Assembly: GCF_000003195.3 (NCBI RefSeq)
Contig: NC_012871.2
Span: 63,045,802-63,109,801, forward strand
Direction: 5' to 3'
Length of the DNA: 64,000 bases
Source of the DNA: Sorghum bicolor
Taxonomy: Eukaryota; Streptophyta; Magnoliopsida; Poales; Poaceae
Shown here: one piece after another, positions 54,637 to 64,000 of the stretch
Numbering within the stretch: the first letter of the stretch is position 1
How the letters are laid out: every line of letters begins with the position of its first letter
Notes under the pieces: model-generated
What the model saw: only the letters and a program-made list of their open reading frames with translations
Database searches by the model: none
What the model was told of the DNA's origin: nothing
Translations under genes and position numbers: made by a program

Positions 54637-56011
54637 GATTCAGTAACTTTGCTCAAGAAAGTCACAAGGTAACTTTCGCATATACATCCACCATTCAAGA
54701 GAGATCCAACTGTCACAATGCTTGCAACCAATCCAGGTACGGTATCTCTGTTTTTTGACAAAGGAAATGAGGCAGCTAGGAGTCCATGGAGGCGGAGCCA
54801 GCCGGAGTTCTCCTAACCGTGAACTGATGCTGCTGGAGAAGCACCGGTCGGCTCCGGACCGAGATCTCCGCTCCGACGCTCCCTCATCCTCTTTCTCGCA
54901 CTCTGCATCAGCACCGACATGCTGCTGCATGCGGAGCAGCTCGCCGCTGCCGCTGCTGAACATCTTTGTCCCACCGCCGCCGCCGCCGTTTTCCGCGTCA
55001 TCTTCTCTCGCTCAACTTTCTGTCGCACATGGCCGAGCTGCCAAGGGACCAAGGCTGCTGCTCCGCCGCACCGCGAAAGCCGGAACAACACCTGATGTCT
55101 CTGCATCGAAATCTCTACTTGCCCCTTTCATCGGACTCTACCCGGCCGTCGTCGTATGCGTCATACTCATTGGCGTCGATCATGTCCATTTACAAGACCC
55201 TAGCGAGCCATCGGGCTGAGGATGAGCCCAAGCAGCTGCCGCGCTCGCGAAGACTTCCTCGGCTCCCATTCGTCGTCCTCGGGCTCGCCATCTCAATGGC
55301 GTCGCCCGTGGAGACCGTCATGGCGGATGGCGCACCCAATTTCCCTCAAGATGCCTCCGCCGCGAGCTCGATGTGCCGCCCTCCACGCCGGCCTCGCATC
55401 GCTGTCGCACAGGTCAAGAGCTCCCACGCTGCCCTCTGCACACACTCGCCAAGCTCGCCGCGTCGCTCTGTGCGCAAGCGCTTGTCGTGCCGCCCTCCGC
55501 CTTGGCCATGCACGGTCGCAGTGCTAGGAGGCAGCTTGCCACATCACTCTCCATGCCGGCCGCTCAGCTGTCGCGCCACCCTCCGCCTCGGCCACACATG
55601 CATGCTCGCAACACTAGCAGCCAGCTTGCCGCACCACCGTCTGTTCTGGCCGCACACGCTCTCTTCGTCACCATCGCGTCGTCCTTGCCCATGGAGCGCA
55701 GCACATCACAGGAGAGTGCCGTCGCATGGGTGAATGGAGCATAGCGAAAAAACTTAGGGCCTGTTCGGTTAAGCATTCCTGGCCTGAAACGGCCCGGAAC
55801 ATTTCCAGCCCAGTACAAAATATCAAATGGTTCCAGGCCCGAAATAGTTCCAGGCCGTTCCAGCCCTGAAACGAACGGGCCTTTAGTGGGATGAAAGCCA
55901 ACAAGTCACGGACAGATAGTTCCATGAGCTGGACAACCTTTAGATCTGATTTAGACGGTTGAGATGAAGAGAAAGTTACAACGTAACTTTATTGAGCAAA
56001 GTCACTGAATC
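54637..56011. mobile_element. 1.4-kb element with long inverted ends (Pack-MULE-like candidate)
   Basis: The left end GATTCAGTAACTTTGCTCAA and, on the other strand, the right end GATTCAGTGACTTTGCTCAA are inverted. Similarity continues loosely for about 50 bp (AAAGTCAC, GTAACTTTC, ATC(C/T)AAC). Between them is a GC-rich, exon-like interior with open plus-strand frames (54722-55219 and 54966-55733) and local repeats. The layout resembles a Mutator-like non-autonomous element carrying host sequence. No 9-bp target duplication was found and no domain was recognised, so the class is uncertain. Confidence 0.5.
55757..55882. mobile_element. Small MITE inside the 1.4-kb element
   Basis: The left end GGGCCTGTTCGGTTAAG is mirrored by CGAACGGGCC at the right. 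TTA flanks both sides (55754-55756 and 55883-55885). The interior is palindrome-rich, with repeated TTCCAGGCC and TTCCAGCCC motifs. Confidence 0.65.
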
Positions 56012-56164
56012 TCAGTCCACTGAAGGCGTTGCACTGCATGGGAGAAAAATTTTAAACTTGACCTGATGCAAACAAGTCGCGAGTCGTGACAAATTTTCGC
56101 GGACCACTACCTTGTCATCAGTTTTTTTTTTTTTGACGTGATTGTCATCAGGTAGTAATGAGCT

Positions 56165-56905
56165 AGCCTGGAACACAATGCTCAATAAAGTTACCCCGTC
56201 TTCTTGATCCATTTCTTAATTCGTAAGCAACCTCCAGTCATCAATCGATTCCATCCGTTCATTGGATATTTTTGTAGATGGTTTGCCCCCAAACAATCTT
56301 CATCCGGAGAAAGGATATTTTGTAGATGGTTCGCACGCCGTTCATTGGCTTTCATGAGTAGCAAAGAGTCATCTGTAAACAGTAAGGAATTGATGCGTAT
56401 TTTAGCACACTTTAATCTCAGACAAGTCACCTGTAGTTTTTGCTGAAAGTAGCAAGCGTGAAAAGGCTTTAGCACATAACAAGAAAATATAGGGGACAGG
56501 CCGGATCTCCCTGTCGAAGGCCTCATTGCGGACTAATTTCTTCACTGAGCTCACCATTAATTTTAATGTGGTATCTTATTGTAGTCTCCCAATTTGTAAT
56601 AAGAACAATCCAATTTTCGTTAAACCCAAGCGGCCCATCATAAGCTAGCAGAACTTTGTACGTACCTGCGGTCCAGACTAGAGTTTGCATAGTTTGCACG
56701 GGAGATGAGTTTGCACTAGATACGTTGCCAATAATGTAAGGCATTGATTTAAACAAATAATGTAAGCCATTGATTTAAGGCAAGATGACTTTCAAGCGAT
56801 TTGATAGAACCTTTGATGCAATCTTACATATCACATTATACAAACTTATTGGTCTAAGATCCTTGACTTTATCAGGGTTCACGACCTTTGGTATTAGGTT
56901 ATCCT
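56165..56905 (-). pseudogene. LINE reverse transcriptase fragment, minus strand
   Basis: Read on the minus strand it begins with KVKDLRPISLYNV and SKVLSNRLK, continues with GFNENWIVLITNW and HIKINGELSEEISPQ, and reaches the catalytic box LLFTDDSLLLMKAN (FTDD) before ending near GGCLRIKKWIKK. Stops and frameshifts lie between these blocks. A short duplicated phrase (TTGATTTAA with GTAAG(C/G)CATTG) interrupts it near 56740-56780. It is an internal piece without a 3' tail. Confidence 0.75.
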
Positions 56906-58415
56906 CAGTGGGAGTTTTATGACTTAGTTTTCAATTTATCTATAACTCTTATAATCCTAAACCCCACTAAGTATTTCTCTAAGCATGCAAGCTATCCACC
57001 TAAGCAATGCACTACCATATTGAGTTAAAATCCACTAAGTAAAACCTCATTAACTATTTATCTCAACGTGCAATGTGCTACCACATATATACAATTAAAA
57101 TCCAATGGCACATGTGACAACTGTAGTGTCCACGCCAGCAAGACAAATAAGTATAGTCCACATCATCGTACTACACAATCCATTAATCCGCGATTCCCGC
57201 AGCAACGCGCGGGGTATGCTCCTAGTTTATATTTGGAAAGAGTCTCATTCTCATGAAACCCTGTCTACTCCCATAAAACTATATCATCTCTTTCTTCAGT
57301 AACATAGTGCCACATCGACATATTCAATATTTATAAAACTCTATTAAAATCTTATTGAGACTGGCCAGGACCACTGCTGTAACATTCTACTCCCGTGACA
57401 TTGCACCTCCATAGAAAAATTCATAACCTCGCTTACCGCACCATGGCCCACAATAAAAGCCAAAATTGTTTATGAAAAATAGCTCGCACTCCACTATATA
57501 CTCTTTCAAACAGAAAAATATTATTCATATCAGGTGTCACTTTTGATTGTACATGGTCAAGCAGCTAGCCTCATTGTAGCGTGAACCTGCATGAGATTCA
57601 AAAAGATTTGAATACAAACTACATAGTGATCAATTCCCTCCAATGTGTACTCTTGACCCATTTCTTAGTTCGTAAGCAACCTCCACTGCTCAATCAATTC
57701 CCTCCGAAACGGTAAGCCGTTTCCCAAAACAGAGGAAATTCTCCACGCCACGCCGGCTAAGCAACCGCGACCGCGAATCCGCGATTGCTTAACCCAGTCG
57801 CTCAACCACTCGCTACCTACGTTACGATTAATTTGCCATCGATCCCAACGTCCACATCGCGCGTTCAATTCCAGCCACGACTTGACTTGGCCAAACTGTG
57901 CGTACCACCGCCAAACCCACACAATACTACTGTAGTAGAACACGAATACAAGAGCACAGGTGCATGCCCAAAAAAGTCGAGGCAGGTGCATGCCAAAAAT
58001 TTCCAATAGGATAGGCCACGGCGCGCCGCCTGGAACGGACCGCGTCCAAGCCCGCCCACAGGACAGCACACGGGGTGTGGCGGCCCCGCGGAACCCAATC
58101 CTGACCGATAACTGTTCTCTGATTTAAAAAGTTATGATTAAAAATATTATTTATTAATTTATTGTAAGAACTATAGCCAGAAATATTATTCACTGGTTAA
58201 TCGAAAAAGAAAAACACGATAAGCGAACAGGACCGACCCTCCTGCGGCGCACGCTAAGCAAAGGCAGCACGTTTCCGCCCGTGACGGCAGGCACCGTTTT
58301 CCCGCCGTGGCGGCGCCCGGACGTGGACGGGGACGGATCATCCGTCCGTTCCACCCGTCGATCGTCACCGATGCACCTCGCGTCGCTCCAACCCGGCCCC
58401 GGTCCGGCCGACGAC
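56906..58415. other. Repeat-derived intergenic DNA
   Basis: It contains CCCGCAGCAACGCGCGGGG near 57197, a GC-rich palindromic end common to grass repeats. A segment near 57660-57700 repeats the phrase at 56205-56240 (CATTTCTTAGTTCGTAAGCAACCTCCA). An AT-rich remnant at 58104-58225 ends GATAAGCGAACAG, like the inner MITE at 25177. The minus-strand open frame 57665-58069 has no domain and is not called. Confidence 0.45.
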
Positions 58416-58422
58416 TATAAAG
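58416..58422 (+). promoter_or_regulatory. TATA box
   Basis: TATAAAG lies 120 bp before the ATG at 58536, in a GC-rich context. Confidence 0.6.
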
Positions 58423-58513
58423 TTACACAGGGGCGCAGTGCTTCACACCCACCGCCTACCACCACCAGGCACCAGCAGCAGCACCGGATAGGGACACGGC
58501 AGCACTAGCTCGC

Positions 58514-58535
58514 AGAGAGAGAGAGAGAGAGAGAG
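58514..58535. repeat. (GA)n tract directly before the start codon
   Basis: A run of AG dinucleotides ends at the A of the ATG. Such GA-rich leaders are common in plant 5'-UTRs. Confidence 0.85.
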
Positions 58536-58805
58536 ATGGGGGCGGATCGGTTCCTGAGCGTGACGGAGGGCGGCCTGGGAGGCGAGGCGCTCTACTGCGC
58601 GGTCATCCTGTGGCTGTCCGTCATGTCGTGGATCATCTTCACCTGGGTCGGCGGCGACGGCGGGGAAGCAGGCGGGAGGAGGGGAAGGAAGCGCCGCGGC
58701 GGCAGCCGCGGGAGCCCGGTGTTCGTCGGCGCGTCGGGGATCTGCGACGGCACCGGGCCAGGTTGCAGCGGCGGCTACGGCATCTGCGGCACCTGCCTCG
58801 ACTAG
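58536..58805 (+). CDS. Small single-pass membrane protein, 89 aa
   Basis: The protein has an N-terminal soluble part (MGADRFLSVTEGGLGGEAL), one hydrophobic span (about residues 20-38, YCAVILWLSVMSWIIFTWV), a basic linker (GRRGRKRRGG) and a Gly/Cys tail with four Cys (ICDGTGPGC, ICGTC). GC-rich codons, a TATA box and a GA-rich leader support a real gene. In general plan it resembles the protein at 45474 (short start, one span, basic linker, Gly/Cys tail), although the sequences do not align. Family and function are unknown. Confidence 0.6.
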   Translation: MGADRFLSVTEGGLGGEALYCAVILWLSVMSWIIFTWVGGDGGEAGGRRGRKRRGGSRGSPVFVGASGICDGTGPGCSGGYGICGTCLD

Positions 58806-58908
58806 CCGACGGCCCGCCGCCCCCCGTTCCGTTCGCGCGCGCCTGCTCTGCTACTAGTAAGTTTGTGTGAGCGTGAGCGCGAGCGCGACCATGTTTGTAG
58901 CATCTACA

Positions 58909-58936
<28 letters not shown>
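58909..58936. repeat. (CGT)n microsatellite
   Basis: A perfect CGT trinucleotide run of about 28 bp. Confidence 0.85.
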
Positions 58937-58939
<3 letters not shown>

Positions 58940-59722
58940 GCGTGGCCTCGATCGAACTGGCGAGCAGAGCAGCTCCCCTGTGTGAAGACAATAAGAGGGA
59001 GCCTACTGCTAGTCAGCCAGTCAACTTCGATCTTGCTTCGGTTGCACAAACTGAGTTGTTTTTTTTTTTTTGTTCCTGATGTTTTAATCTCGATCATCTG
59101 TAAATTTTAGCTGCAAAAGTACCCGATACATGTCTCGAACAGCTTGTATAAGATGAGATCCTTCGTCGGCGAGGTTACTTGTCTAGTGCGTTTAGCGGCT
59201 GTGTGCTGTGGAGGATTTCTCTTCCTAGGGAATGGAAGGATAAGTTGGGCACATGTCGTTTTCAAGTAGACAATTTGCAGTAGTTAATTGCGAGTCCAAC
59301 AGCTTTCGGCAAGCAAAGCCGGAAAAGCTTCTCGTTTCCTCCACACAAACCACTGGTGGAGCAGAGCAGGCTGCACGGCCCTGTTTGGATGATGATTTGT
59401 TATCGTTTGATAAATAAGAATGGTTTCCAGTTGTAGTATATCCTTGGCCTACACCACCTCTCATTTGTTCCTTTGACTGATAAACTATGATAGAAAATAT
59501 CGTTGATTAATTTATTATAAGAAAAAAATAGGGTACCCTCGATTAGTCGATGCAGGCCTTGAGTTCCATTTGCACCGAGTTATACTCGTGAAGTCTACTC
59601 AGCCTGCTCCTGACTGAACGACTCCTCCAGCTCTGGCTTCATCAGCCGAGAAAGATTCATCGACGTTCAGCTCGAGGTTTCCCGGCTGAGGGCATTTCCA
59701 TTTCTGCAGTCTTCGGATCATT

Positions 59723-59725
<3 letters not shown>

Positions 59726-59768
<43 letters not shown>
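59726..59768. repeat. (CT)n microsatellite
   Basis: A perfect CT dinucleotide run of about 43 bp. Confidence 0.9.
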
Positions 59769-59770
<2 letters not shown>

Positions 59771-60796
59771 ACGTTTCCATGGCTATGACCTCCATTGCTT
59801 ACCGACCACATAGAAGAGGCAGAGGATGCTTGATACGCTTACGAATGGGGAAGGAAACCACCGGATAGGCAGGCACCAGTGCACGTGGGACGATTGGGCC
59901 CTCAATGGGCCACTGATGGGCTGAATCGAACCAAAGCAAGAAAAACAGGCCCAACCAGTTCATTTCGCTGAAAGTTGGCTTATACTTATGTTGATGTTGA
60001 AATATTATGAAAGAAAAATATTATTTCTTCACTGAAAAGTACTGCTAAGTACCGCTTCTCACCGTGTCATGGTCACGGACGCTCGGTCGAGGCACTCGAT
60101 AGCTGGAGCTAAAAGGTTGAGAAGAAGAGGGAGTGGAGCGACAGTTAGGTGGTCACCCCCACCATGTCCTTACGATAGCTCCACCAGCTCTACATTCATA
60201 AAAAATATTCTATTCCACAAAATGTTACCCAAACGCTCTAGATCCACCAAATTTAGATTTACCAAAACATGAATCCACGAGTCAAACTCATCATTCTGGA
60301 GCAACTCCTCATGGGGTGCTCCACGAAAGGGTATTTCATACCTCCACGTGAATTTGGGTGGAAATTATCTATCATTGCCACTAGTTATTACACACCCATC
60401 TACATACCGGTTTGTTCTATTTTGGTTTCTTCATCTTCCCCACTCGACTGGACGGAGAAAAAAGGATTGTGCCTCTTCCCCCGTCGTGGCCAGGGAGGCC
60501 ACGCTGCCCACCTCCTTCCTCTGTGCTACTACTCCGGTGGACCACTCATGGACAGATTAGATAGATCCAGTCCCATGGTGGAAGAAGATAGCAAAGGTGA
60601 GTGTTGGATTATAATGCTATCCACATTTTGTTGTTATCTGCATTTTAGAAAAAAAAATACTTATTTTGAACCTTCTCACATGTTTTAGGAAATTCCTAGT
60701 GTTGGCAAGTGTAAGATGAAGCCCCTCCAAAATAAAGATGACTTGAAGGTGATGTTTGGCAACATCGTTAATGAGTAGCAAGATCATTGGAATCTT

Positions 60797-61960
60797 ATGA
60801 GTTCGAACCTCATCACACCCCTTGATGATGACAAAAGCGATGATTTTTTTTTAAAAAAAAATGTATTAGATAGTGGTATGCTTGCACAAATATATTTTGA
60901 CATGTACCGAGATCAAAAACCCACCAAGGACTTCAACCACCAGTGGCATGTGGGTTTGTTTCTAAAGACATTGCACACTTTAGGGTGATACCATGATCAA
61001 CTTTGCATGAGCAATGAAATATTGGCGGACCTTAATGGTTTATTGGTGGAGAGGTACGAGCTACAACCATCCTTGCATCTTAACTACCTATGATACTTGT
61101 GCCGGAAATGAGTCGAGTCGAAAAGTTCAAAGTCGTTTCAAGCATTCGGGTGAGATGATTACTAGGAAATTTGATGAGGTCCTTAACTCTTTGATGGCCA
61201 TGGCAAAGGATTTCATTAGACCTAAGGACCCCAATTTTCCTGTGGTTCATAGGAGGATAAGAGATGATAGATGAGCATATCCATATTTTAAAGACTGCGC
61301 CTATAGATGGTACACATATTCGAGTTTCTCTTTCATCCCATGAAAAGACGAGGTATACTAGGAAAACGGGGATAGACACTCAAAATGTCTTAGCAGTTTG
61401 TGATTTTGACTTGCGGTTCACATGTGTGTCCACGGGTCAACCGAGAGCTATGCATGACACAAGTGTGCTATACAATGCAATCAGTGTGGACAAAAGAAAT
61501 CTTCCCACATCCTCCACAAGGCAATATGAATGATTAATTAGTCGTTTTGTCTCTTTTGTATGATAGCAAATATTAACTTATATTTTCTAGACAATGTTTA
61601 GGCAAATACTATGTTGTGTTGATGCCGGATATCCTAATCGGCTCGGCTATCTAGCTCCTTACAAGGGTGAAAGAATCATATGCCGGAGTGGAATAGAGGT
61701 ATGGATCCCAAAACACCTAAGAAAAAATTCAATCGCATTCAGTATTCTATTTGAAGTATTATTAAGATGTCTTTTGGAGTTTTGAAAATGGAGTGATAAA
61801 TTCTATACAAGATGCCTAACTACCACATGGGGAAGTAAAAATGTTGGTTGTTACTTGTATGGTCCTTCACAAGTTCATTCGTGAGCATGGTAGTGAAGAA
61901 TCAAGCTTTGTTAGTTTCAATCTTGATTCTCATTTTGTCCCAACAATACCGAAAAAGGTA
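60797..61960 (+). pseudogene. PIF/Harbinger transposase (DDE_Tnp_4 type), broken
   Basis: Successive pieces in different frames match a PIF/Harbinger transposase, the enzyme that moves Tourist MITEs by cut and paste. They are a helix-turn-helix-like part (CAGNESSRKVQSRFKHSGEM, about 61100), the start of the catalytic domain with IDGTHIRV (first Asp, about 61310), CDFDLRFT and AMHDTSVL (about 61400-61460), and VDAGYPNRLGYLAPYKGER (second Asp, about 61620-61670). Frameshifts and stops separate them, and the third acidic residue is not clearly visible. No terminal repeats were located, so the element borders are unknown. Confidence 0.75.
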
Positions 61961-62463
61961 TAACTGATGTATAGTTACATCGGATGGTTCTATTTCGGAA
62001 GCCAGTACCGCCACTATATATGGATGCATTTCGTGTTGACTTGGCCATAGTTCTTGTTCTTGTTTACTTAGAACTAGGAGAATTCCCCGCGCTTTGCCGC
62101 GGGTATGAAGAAGTAATATACGGGTATGAAAAATAAATATAAATAAATTAAAATGTTAATTACTAAGAATCAAGATGTGTATATGGATCGGAGGAGTGGT
62201 GGTATTATTTAATGGTTGTATAGTTTCTATAGATAGAGATGAAGGTGTGTTAATGCACATTCTAGCTTTTACGTGAGTTTCCCAGGGTAGTATGAAATTT
62301 AAAGGTAACAGCCGTCAAAACAAAACTGCATGCGTTTGTCAGGATGCACGCATTGCCACTCAACTGCCGACCCTTTTTTTATTAAAAAAATCAGCCACGT
62401 TACCTCACGCTTCAAATGTAGATGCACGGTTACACTATACAGGGATGGCCTCTCCTCCCCTTA
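61961..62463. other. Intergenic, repeat ends
   Basis: CCCCGCGCTTTGCCGCGGG at about 62086-62104 is a GC-rich palindromic repeat end like the one near 57197, in inverse sense. The rest is AT-rich with no supported gene. Confidence 0.4.
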
Positions 62464-62768
62464 GGGCCTGTTTAGATTTAAAATTTTTTGGCATAAAGAG
62501 AAAAATTTGTGTGGAATTGGAGTCTGAGAACTAAACGGGGCTAAAAAAATTTGAAGGACAAAATTTTAGGCTACAACTGTGCACGCACTCTCATGGAAGC
62601 TCACCAATGACAACTTGCAGTTGCAATTGTCATTGGTGGGCTTCTATGGGAGTGCGTGCATAGTTGCAGCCCAAAATTTTAGTCTCAAAATTTTTTAGCC
62701 CCGTTTAGTTCTTACGCTCCAATTTCACAAAAAAAATTTCTCCAAAACATTTCACATCCGTTCAGACC
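62464..62768. mobile_element. Long fold-back element with arms of about 120 bp
   Basis: Sequence from about 62492 to 62616 is repeated in inverse from about 62624 to 62745: GAACTAAACGGGGCTAAAAA, GCACGCACTC and CACCAATGACAA on the left have near-exact complements on the right, with a loop of only a few bases near 62620. The outer end GGGCCTGTTTAGATTT resembles Tourist-type termini. A transcript would form an almost perfect hairpin. Confidence 0.75.
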
Positions 62769-63962
62769 TCAGCTGTCTTCCCAGATCCCCTTCCTCTGTT
62801 TTTCCTCCCTTTATAGCGGCAACCGCATGGATCAAGATTCCCCTGCCGAGCTTAGCGGCGAACAGCCGCCCGGGGTCGGGGAGTGGGGCGGTACCGCCGG
62901 CCGGCAAGGGTGCAGACACGGCGACCGACGAGGAAGCCATCATGGGGAAAGCTCCGTAGGAAAACAGACGAGGCAACGCATCACTACCGAGTGGGGCGGA
63001 ACCCACCGGAGGTCCCATATTCAGCGATCCTATGCGTGCCGGCAAGGTAGAGTGCGGAGACGCCGTGGCAGTTTCCAGAAGAATCGATGGGGCATTGTGG
63101 AAGAGGAATCAACCGTCGAATAATTTCCGTGCCTGAATTGATGAAGTACGCAAGAAGGACGACGATGGTGGTTGTGGAAGAGGAATCGCTAGTGAAATTA
63201 TTTTTATACCTCTTCGAGGTGTAGGTTGGATCAGTTTTCGTTAGCCGTTCGTGCGTCGGAGGAGATGGTGTGGTATGGTAGCAGGAGAAGGTGGATGATG
63301 TGGCTTAAGGAGATGCTAGAGAATTAGGTTAGTAGGATTTATCTTTATATGAGATATAGACTAGTACGTAATAGAAGACTAATCGTCATTTAATCTTTAA
63401 CCATTTTTATGTATGGACATTGGTAATATTGTAGAGATGTTGTCATGGACATGGGTTAATCAATTATTTATCTTGTATGTCAATGTTGGATGGTCATGAA
63501 TATTTGTGTCAAGATCTTGCATTTGTGTTCAAAAAACATACACCTTTTTTTTTGAATAAATATGCGTAAAAGAAGTGTGCATAGGCTATTCCCGCCGTTT
63601 TGTGGATATGGAGCTGTTGTGTAGCTACTCTATGAATCTCAGATCACGATAGAGCTTACTCTATGATGAATTCAAGATTTAGTTTCACTTTTTGAGTGGT
63701 GAGTTCTCCTAGAAAAGAACTAGCTCCTCTAAGCTACGTGGCCATCTTATTATACCTCTATTCACTTAAACTTATCAGCGCGACTTGTCAGCCATGATAT
63801 ATAATTTTTTTCTTTTACAACAAATAAACATCAGCCCAACCAAATTTCAACGAAACAAACATCACCTTAGTTACAAATTACATTTGTGCTGAGTTGGATA
63901 CGTTAAACTAAAAATGATCTGATTGATCCCGAAACGTTATTTTGTTTAATATATGTTTAATA
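62769..63962. other. Intergenic, no supported gene
   Basis: Open frames at 62827-63123 (plus) and 62752-63045 (minus) overlap on opposite strands, and neither has a domain. An AT-rich MITE-like remnant (CTTATCAGCGCGACTTGTCAG, about 63768) lies near the end. Confidence 0.4.
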
Positions 63963-64000
63963 CTCCCTTCGTCCACGAAAGAATCAATTTTTAGAATCCG
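63963..64000. mobile_element. Stowaway-like MITE end, cut by the window edge
   Basis: CTCCCTTCGTCCACGAAAGA after TA matches a Stowaway terminus. The rest lies outside the window. Confidence 0.6.

Larger units (their letters stand above)
58806..60796. other. 3' flank and intergenic DNA with microsatellites
   Basis: Contains a (CGT)n run at about 58909-58936, probably in the 3'-UTR of the small membrane protein gene, and a (CT)n run at 59726-59768. A remnant at about 59380-59530 has MITE-like phrases (GGCCCTGTTTGGATGATG; GATTAATTTATTATAAG). Short open frames at 60069-60688 have no recognised domain. They precede the PIF transposase relic and may be part of that element. Confidence 0.5.

Noticed and set aside
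57665..58069. Minus-strand 134-codon frame
   Set aside because: It runs across repeat-derived sequence and shares a phrase with the LINE relic at 56200; no protein family fits.
62752..63123. Opposed open frames at 62752-63045 and 62827-63123
   Set aside because: Both strands are open through GC-rich repetitive sequence and neither shows a domain or a fitting leader.
1..64000. CRISPR arrays, prokaryotic operons, rRNA genes, organellar DNA
   Set aside because: No regularly spaced identical repeats, rRNA core sequences or organellar gene order were seen; the window is plant nuclear DNA.

Overview
The window is plant nuclear DNA from a grass. The genes have GC-rich exons with GT-AG introns, AT-rich repeats fill the gaps, and the gene set is typically plant (subtilase, DYW-type PPR protein, GAUT glycosyltransferase). 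The many Tourist-like elements starting GGCCTTGTTTAGTT suggest a panicoid grass, most likely sorghum or a close relative. That assignment is an inference from repeat style; no search was possible.

Layout. 1-2713: intergenic with small MITEs. 2714-8692: a nearly full-length L1-type LINE with three frame breaks. 9739-10700: a decayed ATP-dependent phosphofructokinase copy. 11432-24167: a ten-exon subtilisin-like protease gene that still splices into a clean 819-residue protein, although intron 4 holds a complete 5.1-kb Ty1/copia element with apparently identical LTRs and intron 7 holds a tRNA-Ile(AAT)-like gene. 26415-26612 (minus): a 65-residue membrane protein. 27885-29792: an intact PPR-DYW gene with two LINE fragments, one nested in the other, inserted exactly at its stop codon. 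33669-34187: an unrecognised charged/Ala-rich protein with a probable 5'-UTR intron. 38373-41670: a seven-exon GAUT-family GT8 gene. 43721-44086: a small secreted Cys-containing protein candidate. 45474-45989: a His/Gly/Cys-rich membrane protein. 46000-58400: mostly decayed repeats (LINE pieces on the minus strand, MITEs, a 1.4-kb element with inverted ends, a degenerate dispersed-repeat block). 58536-58805: a second small membrane protein. 60797-61960: a broken PIF/Harbinger transposase. 62464-62768: a long fold-back element.

How the parts relate. The genes are independent single plant loci with no sign of a shared pathway: secretory or apoplastic proteolysis (subtilase), Golgi pectin synthesis (GAUT), organelle RNA editing (PPR-DYW) and several small membrane or secreted proteins. 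The most striking feature is how insertions sit relative to genes. The copia element and the tRNA-like gene lie in introns, and the LINEs begin right after a stop codon, so the three recognisable large genes all remain open. I found no convincing undescribed multi-gene system. The items best worth checking are the very young copia insertion, the intronic tRNA-Ile with a changed T-stem, the LINE nest at the PPR stop codon, and the 1.4-kb inverted-repeat element with an internal open frame.
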